Of a stretch of DNA of 64,000 bases, positions 51,762 to 60,550 are shown in pieces. Source of the stretch: Actinokineospora diospyrosa (GTDB lineage Bacteria; Actinomycetota; Actinomycetes; Mycobacteriales; Pseudonocardiaceae); assembly GCF_024171925.1 (NCBI RefSeq), contig NZ_JAMTCO010000010.1, positions 348,194 through 412,193 on the forward strand, read 5' to 3'. The notes beneath the pieces are model-generated. The model was not told the origin of the DNA and did not search any database. It saw only the letters and a program-made list of their open reading frames with translations. The position numbers and the translations under genes were made by a program. Every line of letters starts with the position of its first letter. Positions within the stretch are counted from its first letter, which is position 1.

Positions 51762-52715
51762 GTGGCAGGCAATTCCCAGCGCCGGGGCGCGATGCGCAAA
51801 CCGGGCTCCAAGAAGGGCGCCGTCGTCGGCTCCGGCGGTCAGCGGCGCAGGGGGCTGGAGGGCAAGGGCCCGACCCCCAAGGCGGAGAACCGGCCGGGGC
51901 ACGCCGCCAACCGCCGCGCCAACGCGACGGCCAAGCGCTCGGCCAAGACCCAGGACAAGGGCAGCAACGAGCTGGTCGCGGGCCGCAACCCGGTCGTCGA
52001 GCTGCTGCGCGCGAACGCGCCAGCGACCGGTCTGTACGTGGCGCTGGGCATCGAGGCCGACGACCGCGTCGCCGAGTCGGTGCGCCTCGCCGCCGACCGC
52101 GGCATCTCGGTGCTGGAGGTCTCCCGCCCGGAACTCGACCGGCTGACCTCCGGCGCGATGCACCAGGGGCTGGCGCTGCAGGTGCCGCCGTTCGAGTACG
52201 CGCACCCGGACGAGCTGCTGGAGGCCGCCGCGAGCACCGGCGAGCCGCCGCTGATCGTGGCCCTCGACGGCGTCACCGACCCGCGCAACCTGGGCGCCGT
52301 GGTCCGCTCCGCCGCCGCGTTCGGCGCCAACGGGGTCCTGCTGCCGCAGCGCCGTAGCGCTGGCATGACCGCGGTCGCCTGGCGCACCTCGGCCGGTACC
52401 GCGGCCAAGCTCCCGGTCGCGGTCGCGGTCAACCTGACCCGCCAGCTGCGCGCCTTCGCCGACCAGGGCCTGATGATCATCGGCCTGGACGCCGACGGCA
52501 CGATGGAGTTCGACAACCTCGACCTGGCCACCTCCCCCCTGGTCATCGTGGTCGGCTCCGAGGGCCGCGGCCTGACCCGCCTGGTCCGCGAGGCCTGCGA
52601 CGCCACCGTCTCCATCCCCATGTCCGCTGGCGTCGAGTCGCTCAACGCCTCGGTCGCCGCCGGGGTCGTCCTGGCCGAGGTCGCCCGCCGCCGCCGCGCG
52701 GCCGGTCGGATCTAG
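51762..52715 (+). CDS. rlmB: 23S rRNA (guanosine-2'-O)-methyltransferase RlmB, SpoU/TrmH type
   Basis: 317 residues. A basic N-terminal extension ([20 protein letters not shown]) typical of actinobacterial members precedes the substrate-binding domain ([20 protein letters not shown]) and the SPOUT knot. SPOUT motifs are [40 protein letters not shown] and [20 protein letters not shown]. It uses AdoMet to methylate a guanosine ribose in 23S rRNA. Directly after cysS and followed by a terminator, it ends the cluster. Confidence 0.94.
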   Translation: MAGNSQRRGAMRKPGSKKGAVVGSGGQRRRGLEGKGPTPKAENRPGHAANRRANATAKRSAKTQDKGSNELVAGRNPVVELLRANAPATGLYVALGIEADDRVAESVRLAADRGISVLEVSRPELDRLTSGAMHQGLALQVPPFEYAHPDELLEAAASTGEPPLIVALDGVTDPRNLGAVVRSAAAFGANGVLLPQRRSAGMTAVAWRTSAGTAAKLPVAVAVNLTRQLRAFADQGLMIIGLDADGTMEFDNLDLATSPLVIVVGSEGRGLTRLVREACDATVSIPMSAGVESLNASVAAGVVLAEVARRRRAAGRI

Positions 52716-52744
52716 TGGCGCGACCCAGAACGTCGACCCACTAG
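52712..52744. terminator. CTAGTGG/CCACTAG inverted repeat at the rlmB stop
   Basis: CTAGTGG at 52712-52718 and CCACTAG at 52738-52744 form a 7-bp stem around 19 bases, and the left arm contains the rlmB stop codon. A partial copy (CTAGTGGCGCAACCC) occurs after the second DUF445 gene near 55411. Confidence 0.45.
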
Positions 52745-52763
52745 CGCACGCCGCGCCAAGACG

Positions 52764-52797
52764 GGGACCCCTGCCCGGGTGGGCCGGGGTCCCTTTG
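52764..52797 (+). terminator. Rho-independent terminator after rlmB
   Basis: GGGACCCC at 52764-52771 pairs with GGGGTCCC at 52786-52793 around a GC-rich loop containing GCCCGGGTGGGC, followed by TTT. It lies about 50 bp downstream of the rlmB stop. Confidence 0.7.
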
Positions 52798-52895
52798 TCG
52801 ATCTGCTGGAGAAAGCGGGTAGATCTCGCGCACGACCGGGGACCCGGGCCGGTGCCGTGCGAGACTGCGGTGGTCCTGTTTGGAGGGTGAGCCGG

Positions 52896-54122
52896 GTGGA
52901 CTGGGCTGGGATCGCGGCGGACCTGCGGGAGCACTGGCCGGTCTACCTGTCGATGCCGCTGGTGGCCGCGGTGATCGGGTACGTGACCAAGCGGGCCGCG
53001 ATCGAGATGATGTTCCGGCCGCTGGAGTTCGTGGGGATCGGGCCGCTGGGGTGGCAGGGGGTGATCCCGCGCAACGCGCGGCGGATGGCCTCGGTGGCCA
53101 TGGAGCTGATGACCACCAACCTGATCGAGCCGCGCGAGGTGTTCGGGCGGCTGGACCCCCAGCGGGTCGCCGAGGAGTTGCGGGAGCCGATCGAGCGGGC
53201 GGTCGACGAGATCGCGCGCGAGGTGTTGGCGCGCTACCAGCCGAACCTCTGGGAGCTGTTGCCCAGGCAGGCGCAGGAGCGGGTGCTGGGCCGGATCCGC
53301 GCGGAGGCGCCGAAGGTCGTCGAGCGGTTGATGCGGGAGGCCGCCGAGGACATCGACGCGCTGCTGGACGTCAAGGCCATGGCGGTGCGGGCGCTGGTGC
53401 GCGACAAGGCGGTGCTCAACCGGTTGATCCGCGACACCGCGGCGCCGGAGATGCGGTTCATCGCCCGGTCGGGGATCTGGTTCGGGCTGGTCATCGGGTT
53501 CGTGCAGCTCGCGACCTGGGCGGTGACGAAGAACCCGTGGGTGATGCCGGTGTTCGGCGGGCTCACCGGCTGGCTGACCGACTGGCTGGCGCTCAAGATG
53601 ATCTTCTTCCCCCGGCTGCCCAGGCGGTTCCTCGGGGTGCGCTGGCAGGGGATGTTCCAGCGCAGGCGGCTGGCGGTGGCCCGCGACTACGGCGAGCTGA
53701 TCGCGGGCGAGATCCTGACCGTGGCCAACGTGCTGGAGGCGGTGCTGACCGGGCCGGGCGCCCAGCGGCTGCACCGGATGGTCGAGCGCGAGGTGCGCCG
53801 GTCCATCGACGAGCAGGCGAGCTTCGCCAAGCCGCTGGTGGTGGCGGCCGTCGGGTCGCGGCGCTACCAGGAGATGAAGGCGGCCGCGGCGCGCGGCGCG
53901 ATCGAGCACGTGCCGGACACCGTGCGCCACATCGAGGGCTACGCGACCGACGCGCTCGACATCCGGGCGACCATCGTGCGGCAGATCCAGGGGCTGACCC
54001 CGCTGCAGTACGAGGGGCTGCTGCGGCCCGCGTTCCGCCAGGACGAGTGGAAGCTGATCACCGTCGGCGCGGTCATCGGGTTCCTGGTCGGCGAGCTGCA
54101 GGTCTTGCTGCTGCTGCACTGA
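52896..54122 (+). CDS. DUF445 family membrane protein, copy 1
   Basis: 408 residues. The DUF445 pattern HWPVYLSMPLVAAVIGYVTK (residues 11-30) and AIEMMFRPLEFVG begin the protein. An amphipathic helical middle follows, then a second membrane segment (GIWFGLVIGFVQLATWAVTK) with GLTGWLTDWLALKMIFFP, and a last helix at the C-terminus (VGAVIGFLVGELQVLLLL). The GTG at 52896 is chosen because it aligns with the start of the paralogue at 54170 and has GGAGGG 8 bp upstream. YheB-like DUF445 proteins are inner membrane proteins of unknown function. Confidence 0.88.
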   Translation: MDWAGIAADLREHWPVYLSMPLVAAVIGYVTKRAAIEMMFRPLEFVGIGPLGWQGVIPRNARRMASVAMELMTTNLIEPREVFGRLDPQRVAEELREPIERAVDEIAREVLARYQPNLWELLPRQAQERVLGRIRAEAPKVVERLMREAAEDIDALLDVKAMAVRALVRDKAVLNRLIRDTAAPEMRFIARSGIWFGLVIGFVQLATWAVTKNPWVMPVFGGLTGWLTDWLALKMIFFPRLPRRFLGVRWQGMFQRRRLAVARDYGELIAGEILTVANVLEAVLTGPGAQRLHRMVEREVRRSIDEQASFAKPLVVAAVGSRRYQEMKAAAARGAIEHVPDTVRHIEGYATDALDIRATIVRQIQGLTPLQYEGLLRPAFRQDEWKLITVGAVIGFLVGELQVLLLLH

Positions 54123-54169
54123 ACCCGGGCTAATCTACTAGCGGGTCAACAAGTGGGAGGGGTCGTTTC

Positions 54170-55405
54170 GTGAACGTCGACGCGATCCTCGACGACCTCT
54201 CCCGGCACTGGCCGGTCTACCTGTCGATGCCCTTCGTGGCCGCGGTGATCGGCTACGTCACCAAGCGGGTCGCCATCGAGATGATGTTCCGGCCGCTGCA
54301 CTTCGTCGGCATCGCGCCGCCCTGGCTGGGCTGGCAGGGCGTGGTGCCGCGCAACTCGGCGCGGATGGTCCGGGTGTCCGCCGAGCTGATCACCAGCAGG
54401 CTGGTCGACCCGCGCGAGGTGGTCGAGCGGCTGGACCCCGACGAGATCGCCAGGCAGATCCAGGGGCCACTGCTGGTCACCGTGGACCGGATCGCCCGCG
54501 AGGTGCTGGAGACCCACCACCCGCAGCTGTGGGAGATGCTCCCGGTGCTGGCCCAGGACCTGATCATCAAGCAGGTGCAGGCGGGCTCCCCGGCGCTGGT
54601 CCGCCGGGTGATGGCCGAGGTCAGGGCCAACATCGGCGACGTGCTCGACGTCGGGCAGGTCGCGGTGACCGCGCTGGAGCGGGACAAGGAACTGCTGGTC
54701 CGGCTGGTGCGCGACATCTCCCGGCCGGAGATGGCCTTCATCGCCCGCTGCGGCATCTACTTCGGCTTCGCCCTCGGCGTGGTGCAGACGGTCGTGTGGG
54801 CGCTGACCAGGGAACCGCTGGTGCTGCCGATCTTCGGCGCGGCGATCGGCTGGTTCACCGACTGGCTGGCGATCAAGCTGGTGTTCTTCCCCCGCGAACG
54901 CACCAAGCTCCTGGGGGTCTTCTCCTTCCAGGGCGTCTTCCAACGGCGCCGCGCCGAGGTCGCCCGCCAGTACGGGGACCTGATCGCCCGCGAGGTGATG
55001 ACGGTGCCCAACATCGTCGAGGGCGTGCTGCGCGGCCCGCGCTCGGACCGGCTGCTGGCGATGATCCAGCAACTGGTCCGCAAGTCGGTCGACGAGCAGG
55101 CCAGCATCGCCAAACCGTTCGTCGCGATCGCCGTCGGCACCCGCCGATTCCAAGAGATGAAGCACGACGCCGCGGACAAGGCCCTGGCCCACCTGGACAG
55201 CACGGCCCTGCAGGCCGAGCCGTACGCGACCAAGGCCCTGGACATCGGCAACACGATCGCGGCGAAGATGAACCAGCTCACCCGGGTCGAGTACGAGGGC
55301 CTCCTACGACCCGCGTTCCGCCAGGACGAGTGGAAGCTCATCGCGGTGGGCGCGGTCATCGGCGCTCTGGTCGGACACCTGCAGGCCCTGCTCATGCTGG
55401 GCTGA
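54170..55405 (+). CDS. DUF445 family membrane protein, copy 2
   Basis: 411 residues, clearly a tandem duplicate of the previous gene. HWPVYLSMPFVAAVIGYVTK and IEMMFRPLHFVGIAPP match almost position by position, as do GAAIGWFTDWLAIKLVFFPR and the C-terminal LLRPAFRQDEWKLIAVGAVI. The ends and membrane segments are best conserved; the helical middle has diverged. GTG start at 54170 after GGGAGGGG, 47 bp from the first copy. The two may act as a heteromeric membrane complex, which is inference. Confidence 0.88.
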   Translation: MNVDAILDDLSRHWPVYLSMPFVAAVIGYVTKRVAIEMMFRPLHFVGIAPPWLGWQGVVPRNSARMVRVSAELITSRLVDPREVVERLDPDEIARQIQGPLLVTVDRIAREVLETHHPQLWEMLPVLAQDLIIKQVQAGSPALVRRVMAEVRANIGDVLDVGQVAVTALERDKELLVRLVRDISRPEMAFIARCGIYFGFALGVVQTVVWALTREPLVLPIFGAAIGWFTDWLAIKLVFFPRERTKLLGVFSFQGVFQRRRAEVARQYGDLIAREVMTVPNIVEGVLRGPRSDRLLAMIQQLVRKSVDEQASIAKPFVAIAVGTRRFQEMKHDAADKALAHLDSTALQAEPYATKALDIGNTIAAKMNQLTRVEYEGLLRPAFRQDEWKLIAVGAVIGALVGHLQALLMLG

Positions 55406-55486
55406 CGTGCTAGTGGCGCAACCCGCCCAACGTTCTGAGTCGAGCCGCTAGGGCTCGGACGCGGGGGCCTGAGTGCGTGGGTCGGC

Positions 55487-55628
55487 TCGATGGGGCGAAC
55501 TTGTTTTGCGCGGGGCCCCTACGACACCCGTGCTGGGCTCAAAAGCTGGGGGCCAAAGGGACGGCCCAGCAGCCGCCGAACGCGGCTACGGGTGTCGTCC
55601 CCCGCGCAAAACAAGTCCGCCCCATCGA
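55487..55628. repeat. Long palindromic element, copy 2
   Basis: Left arm 55487-55531 and right arm 55588-55628 are reverse complements with few mismatches. The inner stem uses GCTGGGC near 55532 and GCCCAGC near 55564. It has the same outer TCGATGGGGC and ACGACACCCGT blocks as copy 1 at 2804-2944. The middle of the stem differs from copy 1 in both arms together (CTTGTTTTGCG with CGCAAAACAAG, versus CTTCCTTTGCG with CGCAAAGGAAG). It lies between the convergent ends of the DUF445 and ABC permease genes. Confidence 0.85.
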
Positions 55629-55660
55629 GCATCGGTGCGTTCAACGCTGAAGTTGGCGCT

Positions 55661-56506
55661 TTAAGCCGGGCTGACGCGGGTGCGGCGGACTCGGCTGACC
55701 ACCCAGCAGATCAGGTAGATCAAGAACGAGATCGCGGTGACGAACGCGCTGACGGGTGTGCCTGGGGCTAGGGACAGGATGATGCCGCCGACGGCGGATA
55801 CCTCTGCGAACAGCACGGCCAGCAGGGTCGCTTTAAGCGGGCTGGCGGTGATGCGGCACGCGGCGGCGGCAGGGGTAACCATCAGCGACAGCACCAACAG
55901 CGATCCCACGGTGCGCACGCCCAGCGCCGTCGCGGCGCCGACCATGACGGCGAAGACGACGGCGAGGGCTGTCACCGGTACGCCGCGGGCCTTCGCGACC
56001 TCCGGGTCGACGCTGGCGAACAGGAGGGGGCGGTAGAGGGCGGCGAGCAGGCCGATGACCACGATCGCGCAGCCGCTCAGCAGGGCGACGCTGGCGAAGT
56101 CCTGGCCGACGATCTGGCCGGTGAGCAGGCCGAACTTGTTGGACGACCGGCCCTTGTAGAGCCAGAGCATCAGCACGCCGAGGCCGAGGCCGAAGGCGAG
56201 GACGACGCCGATCACCGAGTCGTAGTCGGAGCTGCGCCGCGACAGCAGGCCCAGCACCAGCGCGGCGACGATCGCCCCGGCCAGGGCGCCGTTGCCGATG
56301 TCCCAGCCGAGCAGCAGGGCCGCCGCGCCCCCGGTCAGCGCGAGCTCGGCGGTGCCGTGCACGGAGAACGCCATGTTCCGGCTGACGATCAGCGGCCCGA
56401 GCACGCCTGCCAGCAGGCCGAGCACGGCGGCCACGACCAGCGCGGTGAGCACGAACGGGAGGCCGAGCAGCTGGCCGGTCAGCTCGAAGTCGAACAGCTT
56501 GTCCAT
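55661..56506 (-). CDS. Zinc/manganese-type ABC transporter permease, ZnuB-like
   Basis: 281 residues with about eight transmembrane helices of the ABC-3 family. LVVAAVLGLLAGVLGPLIVS, MAFSVHGTAELALTGGAAAL, LVLGLLSRRSSDYDSVIGVV and TVGSLLVLSLMVTPAAAACR contain the conserved features, the last being the coupling region of ABC-3 permeases. The ATG directly abuts the stop of the ATPase gene. With ATPase and His-rich binding protein it forms a high-affinity metal importer, most likely for zinc. Confidence 0.92.
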   Translation of the reverse strand: MDKLFDFELTGQLLGLPFVLTALVVAAVLGLLAGVLGPLIVSRNMAFSVHGTAELALTGGAAALLLGWDIGNGALAGAIVAALVLGLLSRRSSDYDSVIGVVLAFGLGLGVLMLWLYKGRSSNKFGLLTGQIVGQDFASVALLSGCAIVVIGLLAALYRPLLFASVDPEVAKARGVPVTALAVVFAVMVGAATALGVRTVGSLLVLSLMVTPAAAACRITASPLKATLLAVLFAEVSAVGGIILSLAPGTPVSAFVTAISFLIYLICWVVSRVRRTRVSPA

Positions 56507-57340
56507 CTAGCGCTCCACCAGCTCCTCGGTGTGGTGCGCACCGTCTTCGCACAGGTCGCTGTGGGTGCCGACGATGTGGATCTGGCCGCGCACCCGGACA
56601 ACGGCGATGTCGGTGCCGTAGAGCTCCGAGAGCGTCTCCGAGGTCATCACCCGCTCCGGCGGACCGATCCGGAAGCGACCGTCCACCAGGTACAGGACCC
56701 GGTCGACCAGCGGCAGCACCGGGTTGATCTCGTGCGTGACGAACAGGACGGCGCTGCCGGACTCACGGCGGTGGGCATCGATCAGCCCGCTGACCGCGCG
56801 CTGGTGGGCCAGGTCGAGCGAGAGCAGCGGCTCGTCGCAGAGCAGCACGCTGGGGTCGCCGACCAAGGCCTGGGCGACGCGCAGGCGCTGCTGTTCACCG
56901 CCGGAGAGCAGTCCGACCGGGCGGTCCGCGTAGTGCGTGGCACCGACGGCCTCCAAGGCGGTGGCGACCCGCTGGCGGCGCTCGCGCATGCCGCCGATCC
57001 CCAGACCCCAGCGGTGGCCGTCGTAGCCGAGCCCCACGAGGTCGCGACCACGGACAGCGATCGTCGGGTCCAACGCGCGCTGCTGCGGGATGTAGCCGAT
57101 CCGCCTGTTGCCCTTACCGGGCGCGGCTCCCCCGATCCGCACCGTGCCCGCGCTGAGCTTCTGCTGCCCCAAGAGGACCCGCATCAGACTGGTCTTACCG
57201 GAACCGTTCGGCCCCAAGACCGCGATGAACTCGCCGGGCTGCACGTCCAGGTCGAGGCCATCCCACAGGACCCGATCGCCATAGGACAGCCGGGCACCAG
57301 ATAGCGACACCGCGGGGGTGCCGTTCACCGCTTGGGTCAT
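56507..57340 (-). CDS. Metal ABC transporter ATPase, ZnuC-like
   Basis: 277 residues. Walker A GPNGSGKTS, Q-loop GYIPQQRALD, ABC signature LSGGEQQRLRVAQAL, Walker B VLLCDEPLLSLDL and H-loop VTHEINP are all intact. The C-terminal GTDIAVVRVRGQIHIVGTHS extension is common in ZnuC/ManB-type ATPases. The ATG at 57340 overlaps the binding-protein stop (ATGA, 57337-57340); the open frame extends to 57388 but would begin inside the upstream gene. Confidence 0.93.
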   Translation of the reverse strand: MTQAVNGTPAVSLSGARLSYGDRVLWDGLDLDVQPGEFIAVLGPNGSGKTSLMRVLLGQQKLSAGTVRIGGAAPGKGNRRIGYIPQQRALDPTIAVRGRDLVGLGYDGHRWGLGIGGMRERRQRVATALEAVGATHYADRPVGLLSGGEQQRLRVAQALVGDPSVLLCDEPLLSLDLAHQRAVSGLIDAHRRESGSAVLFVTHEINPVLPLVDRVLYLVDGRFRIGPPERVMTSETLSELYGTDIAVVRVRGQIHIVGTHSDLCEDGAHHTEELVER

Positions 57341-58323
57341 GCCGCCGCCACGGCCCCGGCGAGCGCGTCGACCTGCTTGGTCATCCAATCAAGGTATCCG
57401 GTCACGCCCTGTGGCAGCGTCTCGGTCACACCCACGATGGGGATGCCCTGGGCGGTGGCGCGCTCCTTGAGCCGTTCGGTCACCGGGGTCTCGGTCTGGC
57501 TGTTGTAGACCAGTGCCACGACCTGCTTGCTGGTGATAAGACCCTCGGTCTCGGCGACCGCGGATGCCGACGGATCCGACTCCTCTTCGACTGCCTCGGC
57601 GAACTCGGCTGGGGTGACATCGTTGAGTCCGGCGGTGTGCAGCAAGTACGCAGCGACGGGTTCGGTGGACAGCACCTTCGCGTCTGCCTTGCGCTGCCCG
57701 ATCTCGGCGACCTTGACGGTCAGCTCTTGCAACGCCTTGTCGAAGTTGGCCGCGTTCGCGCGGAACGTCCCGGCCTTGTCCGGGGCCACGGCGGCGAGCT
57801 CCTCGGCGACCTTGCCCGCGACCTTGCGCACGGTCTCGAGGTCGTACCAAACGTGCTCGTTCTCGGCGTGCTCGTGCGCGTCGGCCGGGGCGGGCTCGGC
57901 GGATTCCTTGCCCGCGTCCGGGTCGGCGAGGTCGACGGCCACGATGCGCCGGACGTCGCCGCCGGAGGAGTCGACGAGGGTGGTGAAGAAGTCGTCGTAG
58001 CCACCGCCGTTGGACAGGACCAGGTCGGCACCGGCGAAGGCGGTCGCGTCCGACGGCTTCGCCTCGTAGCCGTGCGGGTCGGCGCCGGGGTCGCTCAGCA
58101 GCGCGGTGACCGAGACGGCGTCGCCGCCGACCGCGGTGGCCACACTGGCCCACACGTTCGTGGAGGCGACCACCTTGACCTTGCCGTCATCGGGCGCCTG
58201 TCCCTGTGAGCCGCCACACGCCGCGGTCGTCGCGGTCAGCGCGACCAGCCCGGCGATGGCGGCCGCTGCGCGGATCTGGCGACGTCCGGACCCCGTTGGC
58301 GCGAGGTTGCGGCGGTGGGTCAT
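57337..58323 (-). CDS. Metal-binding lipoprotein of the ABC importer, ZnuA-like
   Basis: 328 residues. Signal with lipobox TATTAACGGS. The A-1/cluster 9 fold is evident: VKVVASTNVWASVATAVGGD, DPGADPHGYEAKPSDATAFA (first His ligand), GGGYDDFF, a His-rich loop APADAHEHAENEHVWYD (further ligands) and VLSTEPVAAYLLHTAGLNDV. The AHEHAENEH loop is what distinguishes zinc binding proteins from manganese ones. ATG at 58323 with AGGAG. First gene of a three-gene operon with coupled starts. A possible operator lies at 58389-58404. Confidence 0.92.
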   Translation of the reverse strand: MTHRRNLAPTGSGRRQIRAAAAIAGLVALTATTAACGGSQGQAPDDGKVKVVASTNVWASVATAVGGDAVSVTALLSDPGADPHGYEAKPSDATAFAGADLVLSNGGGYDDFFTTLVDSSGGDVRRIVAVDLADPDAGKESAEPAPADAHEHAENEHVWYDLETVRKVAGKVAEELAAVAPDKAGTFRANAANFDKALQELTVKVAEIGQRKADAKVLSTEPVAAYLLHTAGLNDVTPAEFAEAVEEESDPSASAVAETEGLITSKQVVALVYNSQTETPVTERLKERATAQGIPIVGVTETLPQGVTGYLDWMTKQVDALAGAVAAA

Positions 58324-58388
58324 GAAGCGCTCCTGGCCTGTCGGGTGTGCCTTCATCCGGCCGCGTGCCGGCGGTGACACGAGAATGG

Positions 58389-58404
58389 AAACCGTTGTCG
58401 GTTT
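58389..58404. promoter_or_regulatory. Inverted repeat upstream of the znuA-like gene
   Basis: AAACC, six bases, GGTTT form a 5-bp inverted repeat (AAACCGTTGTCGGTTT) 66 bp upstream of the znuA start. Metal importers of this type are usually under Zur, but the match to a Zur box is weak, so this is only a candidate. Confidence 0.3.
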
Positions 58405-58496
58405 GAGCGTACGCCACCGCCGGGGCCCCGCGTAACCCGACCGGGTGAGACCCGTCCGGGCAGGTCCGCCCGGAGTCGGGCTTCTGCAATTGGTTC

Positions 58497-58512
58497 TGAA
58501 CCGTTACGGTCA
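58497..58512. promoter_or_regulatory. Candidate LacI-family operator
   Basis: TGAACCGTTACGGTCA, with ACCGT/ACGGT half-sites, ends 4 bp before the ATG of the LacI-family gene. It has the central CG/half-site geometry of LacI/GalR operators, consistent with autoregulation. Confidence 0.5.
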
Positions 58513-58516
58513 ATCC

Positions 58517-59617
58517 ATGGCGCGGTCTACACATGTGCGACGCCCGGCAACCCTCGCGTCGCTGGCAGCGGAACTGGGGGTCTCCCGGACCACGGTTTCC
58601 AATGCCTACAACCGGCCTGACCAGCTCTCACCGGAGCTGCGCAGGCGGGTGTTGGAGACCGCTCGACGGCTGGGTTACCCCGGCCCCGACCCGGTCGCCC
58701 GGTCACTGCGCACCCGCAAGGCGGGGGCGGTCGGGCTGCTGCTCACCGAGAACCTCTCTTACGCGTTCCGCGACCCCGCGGCACTCGGCTTCCTCGAGGG
58801 TTTGGCGCTCGCCTGCGAGGGCGCGGGCCAGGGCCTGCACCTGGTGCCGGTGAACCCGGAACGCGAGGACGTCGCCGCGGTGCACCGCGCGGGCGTGGAC
58901 GGTTTCGTCGTGTACTCGGTGCCCGACGACGACCCGCACCTGGCCGCCGTGCTGTCGCGACCGGTGCCCACCGTGGTCGCCGACCAGCCGCACGTGGAGG
59001 GCGTCGACCGGGTCGGCATCGACGACCGGGGCGCCATCACCGCGCTCGCCCAGCGGCTGATCAGCCTGGGCCACCGCCGGGTCGGCGTGCTCTGCATGCG
59101 CCTGGCCCGCGACCGCAACGACGGCTTCGTCACCACCGACCGCGCCGAGCACGCCACCTTCCACGTGCAGCGCGCCCGGCTGGCGGGTCTCACCGACGCC
59201 TTCGGCGCCGCGGGCGTCGACTGGGGCCGGGTCCCGGTGGTGGAGCGCTTCGACCACAGCGTCGCCAGTGGCGCCTCCGCGGCCGCTCAACTGCTCGACG
59301 CGGACCCGCACGTCACCGCCCTGATCTGCACCTCGGACATCCTCGCCCTGGGCGCCCTGGCCGAGGCCAGGCGCCGGGGCCTGCGGGTGCCGCAGGACCT
59401 CACGGTCACCGGTTTCGACGGCATCGCCGACGCCGACCGGGTCGGCCTCACCACGGTCCGCCAGCCGGTCCTGGAGAAGGGCCGGGCCGCCGGGAAGCTC
59501 TTACTGGCCTCCGTCGACCCGACCAGGCCCCGCGAGATCACCCTCAACACCGAACTCGTCCCCGGCGCGACCGCGGCACCCCCGCGCACCGCCGAGGAGC
59601 GCTGGTTCGGCCCCTGA
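58517..59617 (+). CDS. LacI-family transcription regulator
   Basis: 366 residues. N-terminal LacI HTH: ATLASLAAELGVSRTTVSNA followed by YNRPDQLSPELRRRVLETAR and hinge LGYPGPDPVARSLRTRKAGA. A periplasmic-binding-like effector domain follows (VGLLLTENLSYAFRDPAALG, DGFVVYSVPDDDPHLAAVL, TALICTSDILALGALAEARR, VTGFDGIADADRVGLTTVRQ). The ATG at 58517 is preferred to a GTG at 58445 because it places the HTH near residue 10. It is divergent from the zinc importer with 193 bp between the starts. LacI regulators normally sense sugars, so control of the zinc operon is not implied. Confidence 0.92.
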   Translation: MARSTHVRRPATLASLAAELGVSRTTVSNAYNRPDQLSPELRRRVLETARRLGYPGPDPVARSLRTRKAGAVGLLLTENLSYAFRDPAALGFLEGLALACEGAGQGLHLVPVNPEREDVAAVHRAGVDGFVVYSVPDDDPHLAAVLSRPVPTVVADQPHVEGVDRVGIDDRGAITALAQRLISLGHRRVGVLCMRLARDRNDGFVTTDRAEHATFHVQRARLAGLTDAFGAAGVDWGRVPVVERFDHSVASGASAAAQLLDADPHVTALICTSDILALGALAEARRRGLRVPQDLTVTGFDGIADADRVGLTTVRQPVLEKGRAAGKLLLASVDPTRPREITLNTELVPGATAAPPRTAEERWFGP

Positions 59618-59821
59618 CCCCGGGCCCCACGGTCCACCCAGGACACCCCACCGGCACCGCCGCCCCGGGGCCGATCCCGCACGCCTGATCCCCCGCCACA
59701 CCTCGTTGCCAGCCGCACTGCCCAGCCCCGCACTGCCCGGCCACACCGCCGCCACTCGGGTTGTCCACAAGGGCCCGCCCCATCCACACCCCGGCGCTGA
59801 CCCCACCGCCGCACCGCCCCC

Positions 59822-59869
59822 GGTGGGAGACTTGGGCATCGGGGGCGGCTCAGCACGTTCGATCTTGAA
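59822..59869. repeat. Degenerate copy of the 44.1-44.7-kb repeat
   Basis: GGGGGCGGCTCAGCACGTTC followed by GATCTTGAAA aligns with the consensus at 44310-44728, with changes in the first third. As at the other site, it lies between convergent gene ends (59617 and 59876). The upstream stretch 59750-59800 also has TTGTCCACAAGG and CCATCCACACC, as around the other copies. Confidence 0.75.
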
Positions 59870-59875
59870 ACCGGG

Positions 59876-60550
59876 TCACGGCTCGATCGTGAACGGGACC
59901 GGCGCGCTGGTCAGCCCGCCGACCCGGGCCGTGACCGCGTACGCCCCCGGCTCCACCGACGCCCGCCTGCTCGGGCACCCCGGCGCCGAGGTGCGGCCCG
60001 CCCACTTCACCTCGAACGCGGTCCGCTGCCCCGGCGCCAAGATCGTCGGTTCGGCGCCGTCGGCGGGGGTGCAGTCGTTGCTCGACCACAGCCGGGTCGG
60101 CCCGGCGCTGATCACCAGTTCGCGCTGGCCCCGGCCGATGTCGCGGGTGCACGGCACGGCGCCGGAGTTGGTGATCACCACCCGCAGCTGCGGCCTGCTG
60201 CCCGAGCGGAACGCGACCGGGTCGACCTCGGCGGCGACCGCGATCACCGCGTCCGGGCACGGCAGGTTCGGGTCCGGCGGCGGGGGCGGCGGCGCGACCG
60301 GTGCGGCAGGGGCAGCGGGAGCGGCTGGAGCCGCGGCGGCGGGGGCAGCGGTCGACGAGGACGGCGCGGTCGTCGGTGGGGCGGGCGGCGCGCTGGACGG
60401 GAGCGCCGCGAGGCCGATGCCCTCGTCGTCACCGACGAAGCCGCTGATGATCCACGTGAGCACCACGACCCCGGCGGCGGCAGCGGCGATGGCGACCACC
60501 CGTCGGCGCAGGTAGACGGATCGCGAGAGCGGCTCGTCGGTTTCGATCAT
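59876..60550 (-). CDS. Membrane-anchored protein with Pro/Ala linker, Rv3587c-like layout
   Basis: 224 residues. A short cytosolic tail (MIETDEPLSRSVYLRRRVVA) is followed by one transmembrane helix (IAAAAAGVVVLTWIISGFVG). Then a low-complexity Ala/Pro/Ser linker of about 60 residues leads to an external domain with four cysteines (NLPCPDAVIAVAAEVDPVAF, VITNSGAVPCTRDIGRGQRE, SNDCTPADG, SAPGCPSRR), probably two disulfides and a beta-sandwich. Mycobacteria have a similar membrane protein near mutY; the resemblance is in layout and not checked by alignment. The ATG at 60550 has a weak ribosome-binding site, and a longer frame exists. Confidence 0.78.
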   Translation of the reverse strand: MIETDEPLSRSVYLRRRVVAIAAAAAGVVVLTWIISGFVGDDEGIGLAALPSSAPPAPPTTAPSSSTAAPAAAAPAAPAAPAAPVAPPPPPPDPNLPCPDAVIAVAAEVDPVAFRSGSRPQLRVVITNSGAVPCTRDIGRGQRELVISAGPTRLWSSNDCTPADGAEPTILAPGQRTAFEVKWAGRTSAPGCPSRRASVEPGAYAVTARVGGLTSAPVPFTIEP

